Positions 47,801 through 59,484 of a stretch of DNA of 64,000 nucleotides are shown in pieces. This stretch comes from Perognathus longimembris pacificus. Lineage: Eukaryota > Chordata > Mammalia > Rodentia > Heteromyidae. Each line of letters begins with the position of its first letter. Position 1 is the first letter of the stretch. Position numbers and translations under genes: made by a program. The DNA lies in NCBI RefSeq assembly GCF_023159225.1, contig NC_063171.1:6162386-6226385 (forward strand), given 5' to 3'. The notes beneath the pieces were generated by a model that ran no database searches, was not told the origin of the DNA, and saw only the letters and a program-made list of their open reading frames with translations.

Positions 47801-48651
47801 CCCTGAAAGGCTACAAATCAAAGAAAGGTTGGACAAATGGGACTGCATCAAACTGCAGAGCTTCTGCACGGCAAAGGACATAGCTCTCAAGATAAACAGA
47901 AAGCCCACAGACTGGGAGGAGATCTTTACCGGACATTCAACAGACAAAGGCCTCATCTCTAAAATATATGCAGAACTAAAAAAAATTACCTTCTTCCAAA
48001 ACAAAACTGCAAAGAACCAATAGCCCCCTCATCAAGTGGGCTAAAGACTTACAAAGAAACTTCTCTGATGAGGAAATGAGAATGGCAAATAGACATATGA
48101 AAAAATGCTCTACATCACTGGCCATAAAGGAAATGCAAATCAAAACAACATTGAGATTCCATCTCACCCCAGCAAGAATGTCATATATCAAGAAAACTAA
48201 TAATAACAATTGTTGGAGGGGATGTGGCCAAAAGGGAACCCTACTTCATTGTTGGTGGGAATGTAAACTGGTTCAGCCACTCTGGCAAGCAGTATGGAGA
48301 TTTCTCAGAAGGCTCAATATAGAACTCCCCTATGACCCAGCAGCCCCACTGTTGGGTATCTATCCAAAAGAACACAAACAAAATCACAGTAAGGCCACCA
48401 GCACAACAATGTTCATCACAGCACAATTTGTCATAGCTAGAATATGGAACCAACCCAGATGCCCCTCAGTAGACGAATGGATCAGGAAAATGTGGTACAT
48501 ATACACAATGGAATTTTATGCCTCTATCAGAAAGAATGACATTGTTCCATTTGTAAGGAAATGGAAGGACTTGGAAAAAGTTATACTAAGTGAAGTGAGC
48601 CAGACCCAAAGAAACATGGACTCTATGGCCTCCCTTATTGGGAATAATTAG
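44808..48651 (+). pseudogene. L1 ORF2 (endonuclease / reverse transcriptase), disabled
   Basis: ORF2p nicks target DNA and reverse transcribes the RNA. ATG at 44808 is 59 bp after the ORF1 stop. An apurinic-type endonuclease domain reads [22 protein letters not shown] and, at 45489-45503, SDHNG with the catalytic His. The reverse transcriptase spans about 46200-47000 with KSPGPDGF, the LSPLLFN region and FADD at 46905-46916. The Cys-rich end (CWRGCG...HCWWECKL) is at about 48207-48270. Defects: TGA at codon 24 (44877-44879, consistent with AGA to TGA) and a +1 shift near 48018-48023 that gives TAG. The remaining frame 44880-48020 is open for over 1,040 codons, indicating a recent insertion. 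A downstream start would lack the first endonuclease residues. Confidence 0.96.
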
Positions 48652-49165
48652 TACAGGTTTAGGCAAGCCATAGCAGAGCATCACAAGGCCCAATAGCTAC
48701 ACCCTTATGAACACATAAGATGATGCTAAGTGAAATGAACTCCATGTTATGGAAACAAGTGATATATCACAGTTGTAACTACTTTCAACGTCCTATGTGT
48801 ATGTGTAGTTTCTATTATTGATGATGTTCTTGTATCCCCTTCCTATGGTTGTACCTACACTATCTCTGTAATCTTATCTGAGTATATTGGAAACCGTGTT
48901 TACTGGTATTGGAAGTAGGAAATTCAAAGGAAATACCAAATTTGAGAGACACAGGGTAAAAAAAGAGAAATAACTACAAAAGCAATACTTGCAAAACTGT
49001 TTGGTGTAAGTGAACTGAACACCTGGAGGGGGAGGGAAAGGGGGGGAGGGAGGAGGGCATGAGGGACAAGGCAACAAACAGTACAAGAAATGTATCCAAT
49101 GCCCAACGTATGATACTGTAACCTCTCTGTACATCAGTTTGATAATAAAAATTTGAGAAAAAAAA

Positions 49166-50205
49166 AAAAGAAATGTAAATCAAAACAACATTGAGATTCC
49201 ATCTCACCCCAGTAAGAATGTCCTTTATCAAGAAATCTAACAATAACAATTGTTGGAGGGGATGTGGCCAAAAGGAAACCTACTTCATTGTTGGTGGGAA
49301 TGTAAACTTGTTCAGCCACTCTGGCAAGCAGTATGGAGATTCCTCAGAAGGCTAAACACAGAGCTTCCCTATGACCCAGCAGCCCCACTTTTGGGTATCT
49401 ATCCAAAAGACCACAAACAAAATCACACTAAAGCCACCAGCACAACAATGTTCATTGCAGCACAATTTGTCATAGCTAGAATATGGAACCAACCCAGATG
49501 CCCCTCAGTAGACGAATGGATCAGGAAAATGTGGTATATATACACAATGGAATTTTACACCTCTTATCAGAAAGAATGACATTGCCCCATTTGTAAGGAA
49601 ATGGAAGGACTTGGAAAAAATTATACTAAGTGAAGTGAGCCAGATCCAAAGAAACATGGACTCTATGGTCTCCCTTATAGGGAATAATTAGCACAGGTTT
49701 AGGCTAGTCACAGCAGAGGATCACAAGAGCCCAATAGCTATACCCTTATGAACACATAAGATGATGCTAAGTGAAATGAACTCCATGTTTTGGAAACAAT
49801 TGTCACATCACTGTTGTAACTGCTTTCAACGTGCTATGTGTAACTGTAGCTTCTATTATTGATGATCTTCTTGTATCCCCTTCCTGTGTTTGTACCTACA
49901 CTATCTCTGTATCTTATCTGAGTATATTGGAAACTGTGTATACTGGTATTAGAACTAGGAAATTGAAAGGGAATACCAAAATCGAGAGACACAGGGTAAA
50001 AAAGACAACTACAAAAGCAATACTTGCAAAACTGTTTGGTGTAAATTAACTGAACAACTGAACAACTCATGGGGGGGAGGGGGAAGGGAAAGAGGGAGGG
50101 GGAGGGGGGAATGAGGGACGAGGTAACAAACAGTACAAGAAATGTATCTAATGCCTAATGTATGAAACTGTAACCTCTCTATAATTCAGTTTGATAATAA
50201 ATATA
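49166..50205 (+). mobile_element. Older 5'-truncated L1, right piece with 3' UTR
   Basis: Continues the L1 fragment from 41454: ORF2 Cys-rich end, stop, then a 3' UTR with a G-rich purine tract (50071-50108) and a gataataaatatatataaat end. It parallels 48138-49160 of the young L1 with roughly 5 percent visible differences and a few indels that break the frame (for example at 49561). Confidence 0.93.
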
Positions 50206-50372
50206 TATAAATAAACTTTCCTATATACTTTACAGCAAATTTAGGATGACTTAACTCCTGTCATCATAAGCATGTTTACCATCCATGTCACTATCCCATC
50301 CTTTATTCTAATTTAAAAAAAATCTTCCATTCCCATGGCCTTCATTGTCACATTGTGGTTATCTGATCAGTG

Positions 50373-50374
<2 letters not shown>

Positions 50375-50434
<60 letters not shown>
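50375..50434. repeat. (CT)n microsatellite
   Basis: An uninterrupted CT run of about 60 bp directly precedes the T-rich tail of a minus-strand SINE. Confidence 0.97.
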
Positions 50435-50437
<3 letters not shown>

Positions 50438-50690
50438 TTTTTCTTTTTTTTTTTTCCAGTATTTGGGCTTGAACTTAGGGTCAAGGTGCTCTGAGCCCCT
50501 TAGCCTTTTCTGTCCAAGGATGCTACACTACCATTTGAGCACCAGTTTCACTTCTGGCTTTCTTGGTGATTAATTGGAGATGAGAATCTCATAGACTTTG
50601 ATGCCCAGGCTTGTTTTGATGCTCAGATCTCAGGCTGTGAGTAGTAATTAGGATTCCAGGCATGAGCTACCATGCCTGACATAGCCTCAC
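50435..50690 (-). repeat. Chimeric ID + B1-type SINE, minus strand
   Basis: Begins with a T-rich tail, then an ID-like half (ccagtatttgggcttgaac, 'ccatttgagcac'), then the reverse complement of a 7SL/B1 half (gatgctcagatctcaggctg, 'attccaggcatgagct'). It is diverged. The order B1-half then ID-half on the minus strand matches the copies at 52436, 62455 and 63557. Confidence 0.85.
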
Positions 50691-52420
50691 CACTTTTTTA
50701 CTCAATAGAAGCTGAGCCTTTTAAGGACTTAGATTCTCAGCCTTTATGGCAGCTAGCTTGAGATGGCCAAGAAGGAATAATGAAAATCACAATGAATGTT
50801 TTCCTAACTGATAATACTATAGAGGCCAATGAAGAGACTAGATGTCACCCTCCTTCTGTGGGGATTTATGTGGGAATTTGTTCCTACAGCTACTGCAATT
50901 GTCCTCTATGTCTGAACATGACATCTGAAGATGGCATATGGGATAGACTTTGTTGAGCTGCTAACTCAGCACTGCAGCCAGTTCTCTTTGACGAGAGTAC
51001 ATCCCAAATGTCTGTCACTTTTAGATCTGTACTGATACGTGTAGTTGAAAGCAACCATACATATACTATTATGCCAAGAGCTATTGAGAAATAAATGGAA
51101 AAGTATGAGTGCTTGTCACTGAGGAATTTAGTGAGAAGGTAGCTGTGCCACCCAAAGATGCATTGCATTCTCTAGACAATTACTGGTCTGGACTATTAAG
51201 TTCTGTGCTGAAAGTGTTGTTGTTGGTTTTATTTATTGTATTCCAAAAGCATGCTGTGCTGCTTGAGATATGAAGCTTATTAGAATAGAAATGAGGTTAG
51301 CAGGAAATGGAAACTCAACACCCATGTGCTTGCATGTGTGTGAGGATAAAAGATCTTCAGAAGAGTCATTGACTTTATGAGTTCCTTGGGAAGAGTAAGG
51401 TATATAATTGCCTAAAAGTAGGAAGAATTAATGTTCTAGATTAGAACCCTAATTTTTGGTTTAAAGAAGGTACACAAGACAAAGACCAAGATAGAGACAC
51501 ACAGAAACCAATTTTTAAGTGATAACCAGGCCATGTCATTGGCTATCTTTATAAGCTTATTTATTTGAAAAATTAGCATTTGCAAAATAAAACTTTAAAT
51601 GAAACTGAACATTATATTTTTGTGACTGTGTATAGTCCTGAAAACCAACAATATATAAGGTTATATACCAATTATTTCAGCATTTATAACACATTTAGGC
51701 TTTTTTCTACTACTATTAATGTGTTAAAACCTAAAGGAAAATTAAGAATTGAGTACTATTCATATCAAACACTGAAGAATCACTTCTTTAACCTAAATGA
51801 GGAAAATAACTTCTTATGGGAGAGAGATATAATCTTAAAATTTTGTCACATGGATGTGAGACAGTTGAAATCTCATATTCAAGTCTAAATACAATAGCTC
51901 TCTTCATAGTTCCTAAATGCCAGGTATGTCATGTAGATATAGATGTAGATATTCAGCTCAATGAGCCAAGAAGCAAGAGTGTAGCAGAACCAAAAATAAT
52001 GAAGTCCTATGATAGAATGATGAGAAACACAATTGTTGCAATGCTGATAACTCAAAGTGATTTTTTCCTGATTTATTAGAAAGAATATGTATGAGCAGAC
52101 AGGGGCATGATAACTCAGCATATATGCTGTTTTAACAGCTATTTACACATGCTGTAAGACTATAAAACAGTGGTTGGCTAAGGGGTAACAACAGCATAGG
52201 TACTAAAGGTGTCTGCTACAGGACTATCTATTTCAGATACTAAGCTTTGGTTTTGAAGATACCTACTATTGGTCCCAGGATTCCTTTATATTCTGAAAAA
52301 AAAAAATTAAGGACTCCAAAAGATTTCAATTGATATGGGTTCACAGAAAGAAACACTCCTGACTGTATCTCAAAGATACAGAAGGGCCATGTGCATGCTG
52401 GTATGGAATGCCAAAACTTT
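50691..52420. other. No gene recognised
   Basis: AT-rich DNA. The frame 51580-51888 (102 codons) shows no recognisable motif. A short TATATA/GATATA-like run occurs near 51931-51951. Confidence 0.4.
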
Positions 52421-52435
52421 TCTTTGTGTTTGTGT

Positions 52436-52643
52436 GTGTGTGCCAGTCCTGGGGCTAAGGTGCTGTCCCTGAGCTTTTGTGTTCACTCTACCACTTGAGC
52501 CACAGCTCTACTTGAAGCTTTGGGGCAGTTTGTTGGAGACAATAGTCTCTTGGACTTTCCTGTGGCCTGGCTGTGACCAAAATGCTCAGATCTCAGCCTC
52601 TTGAGTAGCTAGGATTACAGGCATGAACCTCCAGTATCCAGAT
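52436..52643 (-). repeat. Chimeric ID + B1-type SINE, minus strand
   Basis: gccagtcctggggctaaggt starts the ID half. The B1 half reads atgctcagatctcagcctct then gctaggattacaggcatgaa. It is preceded by a short GT-rich run rather than a clean T tail. Confidence 0.88.
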
Positions 52644-54000
52644 CAAACTTATAGTCCCTCAAGTAACCAAAATCATTTCTAGAATTTGAAAGGTAGTACT
52701 TTTGGTGGTGTAATAAGATCTAAAAATCCCACAAATTTTAAACTATCCTTTCATTAAAACCATTGACTAGTTTTTTTCTCCATTCCCATCTTGAGAAAAC
52801 ACAGTAATACAAGTTACTAACCAAAGAATAAAATAGTTGAATTTGATCTGATCATAAGATGAACACAAAGTAGAAACTTCTTATCCTTCAAAATCTGAAT
52901 CTGAGTCAAATCTTCTATGTGAGCATGATTTGAGAAGTTGCAATTCCAGGAAAGAGTGAAGGAAAGAAAACAAAGCAGGGAAATAAAGGAAATGTGTTGG
53001 GATGCATCACTAAGTAGACCACAGTTTTGTGAAAACTTAGAGCTGGTTCCTTCAACATAGGACCATCGCTGAAGCAATGTCACAAGATCTTGGGGATCAG
53101 GAAAAAGGACATTGAATTTGTCATCTCCCTCTGACTCTTGTTTTTAACTGGTCAAAGTTTTCTAATGGAACAACTCACCCACACTTCTAGTATATGTAAC
53201 TTGGCCAGTCTAAACAGCTGCCAGTTAATCCACCTGCCAGGTAATCCAAAGGTCTGGTTGGGTCCAACTTTGGAAGTGGAGCTACTGTAACAGCTGTGTA
53301 ACAAGTCCATGGAAGCTGGGCCCCACAAGAAGATGCAACAATGGTAGTATTTGGATTGAGGCTTCAATGGCAGTGGCCACTGAGCAAACTAAGACATATT
53401 TGGTAAACCAAGTCTGGTAAAATGTCATTTGATTAAAAAGAGACTTCATACATATACCATGTATTTGAAGAATGCAGTGACCACATTTCATTCCACATTT
53501 TTAAATTTAGGCACTTTTCAGTCATTAGATAATCATGGGGATAATCATCAAGCAGCTTGTGATGAACTGGTAATCCAGACCAATGCCTTCTTTATGTTCC
53601 CCTGCAAGTGCTACCGGCTTTACCTGGATCATCAAGAAGAGGCTTTGATTATGTATTCTTTGGGAATTTCTTTTTCCCCAACAGGAGGGGGGAAACTGTC
53701 ATTTCCTTTAGTTTCTTTTCTTGTTTTGGAGTCTTGTGATGACTGGTAGTATTTGGACCCTTGATGGATGTCTGAAAGGCTTAAAACCAAAAGTAGAAAT
53801 GGTGATTAGTGATCAAGAGACTTTCTCTGCTTTGTTGGTGGTCACTGGGGCATCTTTACTTTGATGGATGGATTCTTAGCAGTGTTGTATTGTGTAACTT
53901 ACAGACAGTTCAAAAATCCACAAATGTTATAACATATCAGAATCTCAAGGCTTTTCCCAAGTAGAGTCCAGGTCATAGCTGTTAGAAACCATTGTGAGGT
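52644..54000. other. No gene recognised; a few protein-like minus-strand blocks
   Basis: On the minus strand, 53150-53490 has overlapping open frames in two registers (about 70 codons each). No family is recognised and no retrocopy hallmarks are seen. Confidence 0.35.
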
Positions 54001-54026
54001 GTTTTGTTTGTTTGTTTGTTTGTTTT
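54001..54026. repeat. (GTTT)n microsatellite
   Basis: Five to six GTTT units followed by TTTG. Confidence 0.85.
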
Positions 54027-54723
54027 TGTAGATCTAGAGTTTTTATTTTATATAAGTTTAAGGCATGGATCTCACCTTAAGAAAATAAACTTTTAAAAAG
54101 TTAATTCTTCATAATACAGTAATGTGAAGGTTAAAACTTCTTAATAATGCCAGTTATATATAATTTCATTTCACTTTAGCATATACCATCTTTAAAGATC
54201 TGAATTCTAAATAAAGCATCACTCCACTTTTTACCTACATTCTTAATAGCAAAGGAGAGAGGTAGATAGTCAAATACCCATTCCCACAGGATTACTTTTG
54301 TTAAGGCTTATGGAGGGGAATGACATTTATCTCATTCTGTGCAACATTGCCTCCACATTTCCCATCCACCTACTGCTTGATGCAGTCCTGGTTTCTTCAG
54401 GAAGAAATGCTTACCAATCAATTGTTCATAATGAATAGGAGCATGTCATCTGGCAAGTTCTATGCCTAAGTAGCACTCTTCTCACATTGCTGGATCAAAG
54501 CCTATTACTCATTGCAAAGAGGATGATCAACAGGCCCAGAGGCCACTGAAGGAAAGGAAAACATCTGAGAAATGAACACTTGACAGTTCCAAGGTTAGAG
54601 AACAGTAATTGGTGAGCCTTAACTCTATGGATCGGTGGTGTCCCAAGGAAACATCTCTCAGCTGCATCAACTCGACTCCTACAAGGCAAATCCCAGCTTT
54701 GGTGACTGAGCCTAACATCAGAA

Positions 54724-54724
<1 letters not shown>
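54027..54724. other. No gene recognised
   Basis: No repeat or coding relic is identified between the GTTT run and the GT microsatellite. Confidence 0.4.

Positions 54725-54778
<54 letters not shown>
54725..54778. repeat. (GT)n microsatellite
   Basis: A GT run of about 54 bp at the tail side of a minus-strand SINE. The His/Thr and Cys/Val frames across it are artefacts. Confidence 0.97.
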
Positions 54779-54781
<3 letters not shown>

Positions 54782-54963
54782 TAGTCCTTGGGTTTGAGCC
54801 CAGGGTATGGGTGCCATCCCAGAGCTTTTGTGCTCAAAGCTAGCACTCTAACCATGCCACACCTCTACTTCTATTTTTTTTCTTTTTTGGTAGTTAACTG
54901 AAGATGAGCTACCAAAAGATTCTTAAGGACTATCCTGCTAGGGCTGGCTTCAAATTTTGATCC
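54779..54963 (-). repeat. Truncated chimeric SINE, minus strand
   Basis: Starts gctagtccttgggtttgagc and continues through 'gctagcactctaaccat' and 'ttaactgaagatgagct' to 'ggctggcttcaaattttgat'. This corresponds to the ID half and the first part of the B1 half. It stops at the insertion point of the adjacent L1. Confidence 0.75.
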
Positions 54964-54973
54964 TCAGACAGAT

Positions 54974-55636
54974 GCCTTTTTTATTTTTAATTTTATTATA
55001 AGGTTATGTACATAGGAGTTACAGTTACATAAGTAAGGAAATGAGTGCAATTCTTGTCAAACATTGTTACCCCCCAATTTTCTCCTGCTTTCCCTCCCTC
55101 ACAACTCCTCCCCGCCACCAAGTTGTAAAGTTAATTTCTATGAGTCTCATGAGTATCACTGTTGCATTGATTTACCCTTTGTACTTTGTCTCATCATTTC
55201 TTATTCCCCTTCCCATTCCCCAAATCAGATAAACATATATACAAGACACAGGGTACCAAATCAAAAATAGTGACAACAGGGGATAAACCAAAGGGGAAAA
55301 AAACAAAAGGACAAATAACTGAAAACAGTACACACACACACCCCTCTTATTTCTATATTTTGGAGTTCATTTTGATTAACATCATTTTATGTGGTCATAC
55401 ATAGCTATTGAACTATTTGTGATCCTCTGCTAGGACTATCCTAGACATATACTAATTATTACAAATGAGGGAAACCAAAGAGCCTATGTTTCTTTGGATC
55501 TGTCTTACTTCCCCTAATACGATTTTCCCCAAGTCTTTCCATTTCCTTACAAATGGAGTGATGCCATTCTTTCTGATAGAAGCCTAGAATTCCATTGTGT
55601 ATATAAACCACATTTTCTTGATCCATTCATCTGAAA
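54974..55636 (-). mobile_element. L1 3' fragment (sense part of a twin-primed insertion)
   Basis: On the minus strand it runs from ORF2 (reverse complement of ccacattttcttgatccatt at about 55609) through the 3' UTR to an A-rich end at 54974-54995. It is moderately diverged. The left TSD candidate is tcagacagat at 54964-54973. Confidence 0.88.
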
Positions 55637-55805
55637 TTTGTTCAACCACTCTGGAAAGTGGTATGGAGGTTCCTCAAAAGGCTAACCATAGAGCTCCCCT
55701 ACAACCCAGCAATCCCACTCCTGGGCACTTACCCAAATGACCACAAACAAGGCCACAGTAAAGCTACCAGCACAATTATGTTCATTCTAGCTGTTTACCA
55801 TAGAA
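55637..55805 (+). mobile_element. L1 5' segment, inverted (twin-primed part)
   Basis: Plus-strand ORF2 sequence (ttgttcaaccactctggaaa to 'aatgttcattctagctg'). It is the part of L1 that lies just upstream of the neighbouring minus-strand segment, but in opposite orientation and with about 40 bp missing at the junction. The right TSD candidate tcagaccagat is at 55806-55816. Confidence 0.88.
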
Positions 55806-55816
55806 TCAGACCAGAT

Positions 55817-57184
55817 TTCTTCTTTTTGAGTAAACAGTTTGTCCTTTCCAAAGTTGCAATTTTCTGCAGAATTGGAATCTTTTATCAAGATACAGACAAA
55901 CAAGAACAAAAAACTTAAATATTCCCGGTTTAACATGGCTAAAGAAAAATAGAAAGTTCACCCTAGTGACTAGAGATTTAGTGAGAAAGTAGAGATTTTT
56001 GAGCCACTTGGATTGGGTATAGGAAGAAGAGAGCCATAACCAGTTCCTGGTTATAACCATCACTGTCTTGCTCACCATCCTGGAGTGATGGTAGTAATAA
56101 ACTTCCCAAATCTTAATCACTACCCTCCCTAGGAAATTCCTTTAGTGTCTTTCCAATCACAATAATAGTCTTTCCTCAAATGCATGTTCATAGACTGTTT
56201 TGTGAGTAACTGAATTTTAATATAAGCAATTAACAATTCAAGTCTTCAGGCTTTACTTATGAAATAGGACCATATCCTCCTTGTTTCATATACTTTTTGG
56301 ATCAAAGCAAAAAGTGATAATTTCCCACATAGCACATAATTCTCAGCCTTTCTCATGTGTATCTTCAAAATCTCTCCCTGTGTCTACAAGATCATACCTT
56401 AATGCTGCCCCATGCTGTGCAAGGCCTTTTCAGGTCCAAGATCTGGTGGCCTCCTCTGCCTAACTACTGTCCTTCTTCCATTTCCTATTTTGGAATATTT
56501 CACTTAATTGTACTCTGATCAAAGAATTATCCTTTCAATTAGCCAGGCTTTCCTAACCAGTTCTCCTCCCTTACATCATCCCCAGCTGTAAAGGATCCTT
56601 TTCTAGGATCTGCTCACCTGTCTAATTTTCCCTAATACTTCCTATTAGTTTCCTAAGACCACAAACTGCTTTATTTTCTCTATCTCCCCTGGCCCTATAG
56701 TGTAGCCTGGCATATAGAAGATATTCTAACTAGCAGAAAAAGGAGATAAACAACTTATGCTCCTAAGAAGATTTGCTTGCATCAACACAGGTAATAAGCA
56801 ACAAATTTTGAATGGAAGATTGTAAATAATTGCATAGTTCAACTGTTATTACTTTATTTTTTTTCCCTAAATTTTCCTGGAATGACAAAGTCAGGAATTG
56901 TTCCCAATGAGTAGTTTTTGTTTGCTTTTTGGCTTTCCATGCTGCTTCAAATCAGATATCACTTAACCTTCTCTGCTTCATGCTTTAATACCAGCCTCAT
57001 TTGTAGCAAGCAATGTCCTGGGATTTGATATGATTACAGTGAGCTGTATCTACTTTATATGTACCTAACAAGTTTTACACTACCTTCCCTTAGTGCTAGG
57101 TAAAGAATTACTTCTATTAGAATGGAAAGGAAAATACCTTTATTAAAACAACTTTACCTAAAATGTTATGTGATATGAGTAATG
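55817..57184. other. No gene recognised
   Basis: AT-rich unassigned DNA with only short frames. Confidence 0.4.
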
Positions 57185-57199
57185 AAAAATAACCTTTTA

Positions 57200-57697
57200 T
57201 AATAATTAGTATATGTCTAGGATAGTCCTAGCAGATGATCACAATAACTCAATAGCTATGTACATATGATAACATAAGATGATGCTAAGCGAAATGATCT
57301 CCAAAATATGGAAACAAGTGGTTTATAATGGATGTTGTTACTTTTAAAGTACTATGTGAAATTATTTCTTTTTTCTTCCATTTATCTTCCCTATTATTTA
57401 GCCCCTGTTGTCACTGTATTTGATTCTGGTACCCTGTGTGTTTTATATATGTTTATCTGAATTAGGGAAAGGAAGAGGAACATTAAAATGGTGAGACAAG
57501 TGGTAAAAGGCGAAGCAATGCAACATCAATACTTACAGGTCAATATGGTTTAAACTAACTGTACAACTTGGAGGGATTGGTGAGGAACGAAGGTGGGAAA
57601 AGTGAGAGAGGTGGTAACAAGTTGGACAAAAATGTACTCACTACCTTACATATGTAACCATAACCCCTCTGTACATCACCTTGACAATAAAAATTTT
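57200..57697 (+). mobile_element. L1 3' UTR fragment with TSD
   Basis: Starts near 'atatgtctaggatagtccta' and contains the 'acataagatgatgctaag' block shared with the 3' UTR of the large L1. It ends gtacatcaccttgacaataa then an A-rich tail. A 15-bp TSD aaaaataacctttta is at 57185-57199 and 57698-57712. The purine tract is weaker than in the younger L1. Confidence 0.92.
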
Positions 57698-57712
57698 AAA
57701 AATAACCTTTTA

Positions 57713-59475
57713 AAGGAAACTATTTTCTATCAGTCTTTTAAACACAGTAAATAAAACTGTTGACATTAGGCAAACCTGTTATCTGATTTACTTGTGTAAA
57801 AATAGCTTTTCCAATGTGGTCTCATAGGTTTTCACAATCTAACCAACCCAATACACGTTTGTCTGGGAGCAGATCCTGTGTCACCTAGAGTCATACACAA
57901 TCACTTTATTACTTCATGGGAAGTAATTAGACAGATACAAACTGACATTTTCAGGGCCAGTGAACAAATGTGGGACATGGCTTGAAGTTTTACTCTACTC
58001 CTAAGTAAAAAAGGTCAACTAAGACATGGCATGATTTTTTTAAAGCATACTTCCATGTTTTTTAAGCATACTTCCATAGAAAATGATGTTAGTCCCGTGA
58101 CATCTCCCCTTGCATAATGCCCTACTAAAAACCAGGAAGGACACAAATACCTTTCAGTGTTTGAATTCATAAAACCTTGGAAATTTTTATTGAACTCATG
58201 GTACACTCAACATAAAGGAAAGTAGGCAAATAGGCTTTTGCTTCCTTTGTTAAAAAACATGATAAAAGAAGTTAGAATATCTTCTTAGTGCCCTGTGACT
58301 AAGAGCAAAGTTGATGGAAAGGTAATATCTAAAATTCACATGTCACCTCTTGGAATAGTCTTTAAAATCTTAAGATACTCCACACAAAAAGATGTAAGAA
58401 GATGAAAATAATCTAAAATGACCAGTTAAAAACAATTATGCAACTACTTAACAATGCAACATTCTTTTTGCCTAAGGTTATAATCTCAGGGCCCAGACAG
58501 AAAACGAGAAAGGGAAGACCTAAAATTTCTGCCTTGATCTTGTTCCAATTCTTTATAAATATTATGTGTCTTTAAAAACACGTAATAAGTGGTCTCTATA
58601 ACACTAGGCCTCTGGCATATTAAATCATTAATGCTGTTTAGCAAGTAATATTTATTGTTACAGTTTCCTAGCCTCTCAATTTTGGCTATTTCTCATTTCA
58701 TGTAACAATCATAGTATAGAAAAGCTGGCTGTATAACAGATTCCATTTTCTCCTCTTTAATAAATGATCCTATAATGGACAATTTTCTTCCCATGGGGCA
58801 GAGGGCAAGGAAAACATCCAAAGTTGTGAACACAACCTTTCTGGTGATAAACGAATTGATGCAGATATGAGATATATTATATGAGACATGATAATACTGG
58901 AAGTGATTTTCTTCTCTTCCCTAAAACCAGAACTTTTTCTTTATCTACCTCCATTATTTTTCTCTTCCCAGGGGAATTATTTTGTATGCTTATGGGTTCA
59001 TTAGTTCAAAAGTACAGCTATCATTACACTACAAATAGGTTACAATGGGGGGAACTTGATTGTCCCTGTCCAGTCTTTCTAACCAGTTACTGCTAAGTGG
59101 AGTGATCTAGCAGGTACAAAGGCCCTTTGTGGTTTGGCCTTGCTCACTTCTTCATTTTTATGTTCTTTCACATTTCTCCAGCAGCATGAAGTGACTTGTA
59201 GTTCAAATGTATTGTTGGCTTGATAGCTTACCCTGCCTTGACTGAACTTTTCTGAGTATTATCCACAGATTCCTGTGAATTACCCAGTGCCCCAACAGAA
59301 ACAAATAGAAATGTTATAAAAGTGCCATCTAGTAATAAAAGAGCAATGGACCATTGTAGATAAACCACAAAAGAAAACAAAACACAAGAGATAAAGAAGT
59401 ATTCTGGTGGGGCATCATTGGTACTCACAGGGGTAAAGAAACAAAGCAGTTATCAGAATGTGGAGACAGAAGAAT
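57713..59475. other. No gene recognised
   Basis: AT-rich DNA, no coding relic or repeat identified. Two near-identical tandem motifs 'gcatacttccat' occur at about 58047-58078. Confidence 0.4.
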
Positions 59476-59484
59476 AAGCCCTGA

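Larger units (their letters stand above)
41455..49165 (+). mobile_element. Near full-length L1 retrotransposon
   Basis: A 7.7-kb LINE-1: GC-rich 5' UTR, ORF1, ORF2, 3' UTR with a G/A-rich purine tract (49023-49055), aataaaaatttgag and an A tail (49157-49169). The TSD aaaagaaatgtaaatca lies at 41438-41454 and as a 17-bp equivalent at 49166-49182. The inserted copy is much less diverged than the host L1. It is not autonomous now: ORF1 is frameshifted and SINE-interrupted, and ORF2 has a nonsense codon near its start and a frameshift near its end. Confidence 0.96.

Noticed and set aside
54527..54817. Frame with His/Thr repeats
   Set aside because: Translation of the (GT)n microsatellite.
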